Source: Edaphochlamys debaryana (lineage: Eukaryota; Chlorophyta; Chlorophyceae; Chlamydomonadales). From it: DNA of 64,000 nucleotides. Numbering within the stretch: position 1 is the stretch's first letter; the number at the start of each line of letters is the position of its first letter. This document shows, piece by piece, positions 59,747-64,000 of this stretch. Location: positions 1,674,001-1,738,000 of the forward strand of contig JAEHOE010000006.1 in the NCBI GenBank assembly GCA_016858145.1, written 5' to 3'. A program made the position numbers and the translations under genes. The notes under the pieces are model-generated. The model made no database searches and was not told the origin of the DNA. It saw only the letters and a program-made list of their open reading frames with translations.

Positions 59747-60513
59747 CGTGGTCGGGGAAAGAGAGCAGAAGGTTCCGACTCGGCTTTCGACTGGAGCGTG
59801 GAGGACTTGGTGTCAGAGTGTTGCTGTAACGACGGACGGAAGTAACAAACCTATGTTCAGCTATGGCTTTCGGGCTGTTATCACTGTGGCCCGGGATTTG
59901 GGCGTCCGGAGCTCTACGTAGATCCGGAAGTTCATGTGAAGTCGGCTGGCGACAGTGTCGAACGAGGCGCAAGTGAAGTCGCATCTCGGTACGCAGCTTA
60001 GTAGCTGTTATTATACATGCACAGCTGGGCTCGTTGCCCACACCGGCCGGCCGGGTGTGCAGCGGGTGCTGACCTCCGACCATCCATGCCCCCCGCACAA
60101 CGACTGCCGAAGATCCTCTTGCCGAAGCCCGCGAAAATAGCTGGAAACATCCGCCGCTGCTCAACACGGATAGGAAATTGAGGTACCCCATGCCCCGTTT
60201 GGAGAGGTTGGCGGCTGCGTGATCTCAAGCGTTCCAGCACACACCGCGCCCCAAGAAGACGTACCGGTAAACCCTCCTGTTCCCTTCAATACGTACAGGC
60301 CGAACACCAGTCTCGCAAAACCAACATCTCATTGCCTCTCCCTCGAGCAAACGGGGGCCTATGCCGCCCAGGAGCGTGCCAGCTCACCCATCAGCGGCAA
60401 AGGGCGGGGCAGGGGCGCTCACACGCCTCTGCCCTCGAGCCCTGCCGCGTCACACAGCCGCACACGCGCCCCGGCATAGGCCCTTCACACCATACGCAGT
60501 AACCCAGCACTCC
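59747..60513. other. Promoter of the TPPP gene and 3' UTR of the deiodinase-like gene
   Basis: About 770 bp lie between two minus-strand genes. A SECIS stem-loop should lie here (on the minus strand) if the deiodinase-like TGA is read as selenocysteine. I looked for an ATGA/GTGA...AA...GA core and could not settle on one by eye. No other feature was seen. Confidence 0.4.
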
Positions 60514-61803
60514 TCAACCGCACAGCTGCACAGCCTGATGCTCCCCGCCGTCCGACTGCCGGCCCTCCTGCCTTCCCCCGCTGTCCCCCTCCACGCCCCG
60601 CCGGCTCAGCTCCTCCTCCACCACCGCCCGCAGCTCCAAGGGGTCCAGAGCCGCCTGCCGGGGCTCCGAGGCGTACAGCAGCTGCCGTACAGCACCGTCA
60701 AACACATAGAAGCGAACCGGCCACGGAGCAAGCGCGGCGTCAAACACGCCATCGCTGGGCCGACCGCCGCCCCCGCCACCTCCGCTGCCGCTCCCGCCCT
60801 CAGGCCCTTGCTCCTGCCCCTGCCCACCCTCCGGCAACGGGTCGACGAGCACGGGAATGTCGGTGATTCCGAAAGCCTCCGCAAAGGCCCGGGCGGCGGT
60901 ACACCGCTCCGCCGTACTCCGGTGCTGCCGTACCGCCACCGGGCCCCTGCCCCCGTTGCTCCGGGCGCTGCTGATGGGCTACTCGTCCACCGCGTGGGCC
61001 TCGGCCGTGTACACAAACACCACCCGCGCAGCCCCAGGCCCGGCCAGGTCGGCGTGAAGGCGCTTCACGAAGCCGACGAGGCCGCGGAGGGGGGGTCAGC
61101 TGTACGACCCCGCAGCCACCACCAGCAGGGGCGCGGCGGGGCGGGGCTCGAACAGCGGCGTGGGGCGGCCCTGCGTGTCGGCCAGCAGCAGCGGAGGCAC
61201 CTGGCCTCCGCGGGGCACGGGGCAGGGGCGGCTGCGCTGGTGGCGGTGGTAGAGGCAGAGGGGCTTGAGCTCGGGCCAGCGGTAGGGCGCGGCGCGCATG
61301 GCCCACAGCGCTGCCTCCATCCGCGGCTCGGGCACCCCAGCCTCCCTCAGCACGCGCCGCTGCAGCCCCTCCGTCACCTCCATCCAGTCGCTGTCAGCGC
61401 TCAGCTCGGCGGCGGCGTACAGCGCCTGCATCTCGGGGCTCAGGCGGAGGGCGTCCTCGGCGGACAGCACGCGGCGCCAGAAGGCGAGCGTGAAGGAGGG
61501 GCAGCCGCCGGCAGAGGGGTCGGCGGAGGACGGCTCAGCGTCACTGCCCTCGCTGTCGCTGCTCTCAGTACTGCCGCTGCTGTCAGTGCTGTCGCCGTCT
61601 CCGCCGGTGCCGCTGTCGGCTCCACCCTCCACGCCAAGCTCAACTCCGCCCTCTTCACTGCCGCTGCTGCCACTGCTGACGCTGCTGCTCGTAACGCCCC
61701 CGCTGTCACCGCTGCTGCCAGAGCTGTCCCCGTCGTCATCTCCGCTGCCTGAGCCTTCCCACATGCCCTCTGCACCGCCAGCCGCGGTGGCAGCGGCAGT
61801 GGC
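60514..61803 (-). CDS. Iodothyronine-deiodinase-like selenoprotein (in-frame TGA = Sec), with one further TAG
   Basis: The frame from 61803 (first Met 61764) runs through an acidic Ser/Gly/Asp tract, a helical domain (RRVLREAGVPEPRMEAALWA) and the deiodinase thioredoxin fold. A strand LLVVAAGSYS is followed by TGA (61096-61098) and then PPLRGLVGFVKRLHADL in the same frame. In deiodinases the catalytic selenocysteine sits exactly there (GSxx-U-PP). Downstream are VVFVYTAEAHAVDE, then TAG (60980-60982) where relatives have Trp, then P, and later DIPVLVD and PVRFYVFDGAVRQLLYAS. The frame ends at 60514. Family enzymes reductively remove iodine or act as thiol reductases. The TAG is either a nonsense change, a base-call error, or part of a possible 66-nt intron. 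The gene lies 52 bp or less from the upstream ubiquitin-like gene and may be its 3' half. Confidence 0.75.
61096..61098 (-). other. Probable selenocysteine codon (TGA)
   Basis: Codon rc(TCA)=TGA lies between AGSYS and PPLRG, the invariant catalytic position of the deiodinase fold. The frame remains coding on both sides. Confidence 0.7.
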
Positions 61804-61815
61804 CTGAGGAGGCAG

Positions 61816-63767
61816 TCAGGCCGCGCCGCCGGCAGGAGGCCCCTGCGGGCGGCTGCCCCTGCGCCGCCGCTTGGAGCCCTCGCCCTCGCCCTCCGCCGCC
61901 TCCGTGCCGTTCCCCCGCGCCTTCCGCTTGCGGCCTCCCTCCGGCCCTGCGGCCACCTGCTGTGCTGCCGCGTCCGCAGCCGGCAGCGCCTCCGCCGCCG
62001 CTGCGCCCATCCCCGCCGCCGCCTCCGCTGCCTCTGCCGCCTGCCCGCCGCTGCGGCTCTGGTGTTTCTTCCAGGCCCGCCGCACGCGCCTCTCGAAGCG
62101 GGCGGGCTCCTCGCCGGCCTTGCGCCGAACCATGGCCGAGCCGCCGTCCGGAAACAGCACCTGCACAAGAGGCCGTGCAGTCGTGGCGTTAGGATGATCA
62201 AGCCTTGGAACAGAGCTTACGAGCATACAAGGCCATGATGACCCGGCCATCTCGTGGGGAAGGCTGTACACCTCCACCTCCGCTCTGGCCCCCCGCAGGC
62301 CCTTACATACTAGAACCCCACATCCCGTCACCCCGCTTGCCTTGACGTCGTGCGAGGCCAACTCCACGTAGTCCAGTCGGCCACTGGTCTCATGGAACAT
62401 GCCGCCGCGGAGCCGCAGCACCAGGTGCAGAACTGCGCCCGGGCCGATGCCGTAGTCGGCCACGGTCCAGTCGTCTTCCAGCTGCTTGCCGTCGTAGATG
62501 AGGCGCTGCTGGTCGGGCGGGATGCCTGCGCGGTCGGGGGCGGTACGAAGCGCTTGTGAGGCAGAGGAGGCTTGAGGCGGATGGACAAGGTTGCGGGGTG
62601 GTGCGGCCGCAGAGAGGATGGACAGCAGCTTGTCATTGCGGCTCGCCGTAGCCCGCGCCTCCAAGCCTCACCCTCGCGGTCCTGGAGTTTGGACTTGACG
62701 TTCTCGATGGTGTCGGCACTGACCACCTGCGGGGCAGGACGGGTGCGATGTCGGAAACGTCAACCCACCGACCCACATGGACCCAACGGCCTTAATCCCG
62801 AGCCCTGCCCTAGCCTGCCCTGCCCTGCCCTGCCCTGCTCGGCACCAGACATCACGAGTTCGCAAACCCGCGAACTCACCTTCAGGGTCACCGTCTTGCC
62901 CGTCAGGGTCTTGACACCTATCTCGTACTCATTCGTCTCGGTCTCAGCGCCCAGGCGGCGCAGCCGGACCAGCGCCTTCTGCTGTATGCCGCAGGCCTCG
63001 AGGGTGTCGGAGGCGCGTGCGTCCGTGAGGAGCGTCGCCTGGTGGTACAGACGCTGCTCGTCGCGGGGAACGCCTGCAGGTTTGTGCGGGAGTTGGGGAG
63101 AGTCTGTGGAGCAGGAAGCAGCCCGCGGGGTTCTGGCACGGGCGACGCGTGCCCCGTCCTGGCCCGCTGGCCCTGACGGCGGCGGGTTCGGCACCAGCCA
63201 AAGCGCAGGAGTTCAGCTCGCCAGCCGACACTCACCCGTCTTCTCCTCGAGAAGCTGCTTGAGCTCCGCGAGGGTGAGAGAGTGCTTCACCTCAACTGAG
63301 ACGGGGGCCTCCTTGCCAACCTGGACCGAGATTTCCGTCAGCTGATAGCTGAATCGATATTTCAGCAGGGGAACCTCCTCCTGCAGCATCGCCACCGCCT
63401 CCAGGTCCAGCCCACCCAGCTCCGGGGCGTCCGGCTCGGGCTCATGAGCCCACGGGAGGATAGGCCGAAAGCAAACTAGGCTTTCCTCGCCCAGCGCCGA
63501 CGCCGCCGGCCTGAACACCACGAGCTTTGTATGGCCAAATGGCACGTCGTGTGCGCGCACTAGGCTCGGTCCCTTGACGTTTTGGGGCCCGGGCGCGATG
63601 CAGCCCACTTTGTCGGCATCTTTCGGCCCGAACTCGCTCTCCACCAGCGCCGCGAGGCGCTGCACCGTCATGCCTGGCTCAAAGACATAGTTGCCTGTCG
63701 CATGAAGGCGTCGAAGCGGGTCGTTAACGGCCACGAGCACTTTGGCTGGCATTTTGCCCCGCTGCAC
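61816..63767 (-). CDS. Tandem ubiquitin-like domain protein with basic/Ala-rich tail
   Basis: First Met at 63767 or 63752 ([19 protein letters not shown]). An N-terminal domain of unknown type is followed by a divergent ubiquitin-like domain ([18 protein letters not shown] ... [15 protein letters not shown]). Next comes one very close to ubiquitin: [56 protein letters not shown]. The diglycine is directly followed by [14 protein letters not shown], so it could be a processing site or simply internal. [19 protein letters not shown] segment and an Ala-rich, KRRRRG-containing tail follow, ending at TGA 61816-61818. A donor at 61956 (CAG/GTGGCC) and acceptor at 61804 are in the same phase as the deiodinase-like frame. 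The two may therefore be one gene. Ubiquitin-like modifier or scaffold function is inferred. Confidence 0.75.
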
Positions 63768-64000
63768 CTGTATGGTGTGTGTGGAGCGGAGGTAATTGGG
63801 TGTGTGAATTGAGCGTTGCAGGCGGCACCGCTTGATCGTGGCCTAGAATGGGCATGCTCCGCGTGCTGAGCGTGACCCCGCGGGCCTAACCGTGCCCCAC
63901 TTGGCCCCAGCAAGCCAGCCTTTCTCGCACCACCACGCGCTCTTGTGTGATTGGGCAGATTGCGATAGTTTGCTACGCTAGCCATGCACACGGCCGTGCC
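63768..64000. other. Upstream region of the ubiquitin-like gene
   Basis: The 233 bp up to the window end should hold the promoter or 5' UTR of the minus-strand gene. Nothing else was recognised. Confidence 0.4.

Noticed and set aside
60241..60513. SECIS element candidates such as AATGAGATG (near 60330, minus strand)
   Set aside because: No convincing stem, apical AA and GA partner could be found by eye; left for a dedicated search.
1..64000. CRISPR arrays, tRNA and rRNA genes, bacterial operons
   Set aside because: No regularly spaced repeats, no tRNA or rRNA sequence recognised; spliced eukaryotic genes throughout.

Overview
The window looks like nuclear DNA of a volvocine green alga (a Chlamydomonas relative). 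It is very GC-rich. Its genes carry many short exons with GTGAGT/GTGCGT donors, C-rich tracts and CAG acceptors. Proline-rich cell-wall-type protein is present, together with a p25-alpha/TPPP flagellar-type protein, a PAT-type DIRS retrotransposon and a probable selenoprotein. This assignment rests on gene content, not on a database match.

Left part (1-28.4 kb). Three members of one secreted-protein family lie here: the 3' end of one copy (<1-1341, +), a long copy (10474-4833, -) and a complete 337-residue copy (10824-13581, +). The second and third are divergent and share a 349-bp promoter. A fourth copy with an inserted proline-rich segment lies far away at about 51.7-56.9 kb. Next come a large receptor-like gene on the minus strand (23016-15711) with signal peptide, Asp-box, proline-rich linker and ANF-receptor-like fold, and a cysteine-rich VWA-domain gene on the plus strand (24071-28350) that carries a stop and at least one frame lesion.

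Mobile block (28.9-51.3 kb). A structurally complete PAT-like DIRS element (28900-33885, read on -) carries gag-like, RT/RNase H/MT and tyrosine recombinase ORFs and exact split direct repeats. To its right are genes I do not recognise (34267-37941 -, 38546-41441 +, 41591-42157 +, 51313-49286 -). Between them sit a headless fragment of an acetate-transporter-type (GPR1/FUN34/YaaH) gene, a truncated IS630/Tc1-type DDE transposase, and a very long, frame-broken Fanzor1-like TnpB homologue (43437-49158). This set is the best candidate for an unusual mobile system: a large cargo-bearing DNA element with a eukaryotic RNA-guided nuclease gene.

Right part (51.7-64 kb). The fourth secreted-family gene is followed by a TPPP/p25-alpha gene (59746-58130, -). 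Last on the minus strand are tandem ubiquitin-like domains followed in the same frame by an iodothyronine-deiodinase-like selenoprotein with TGA at the catalytic selenocysteine position (63767-60514). Splice phases allow these last two to be a single gene.

Several coding frames break by one base inside C or G runs. This points either to homopolymer errors in the assembly or to decay, so all pseudogene statements are provisional.
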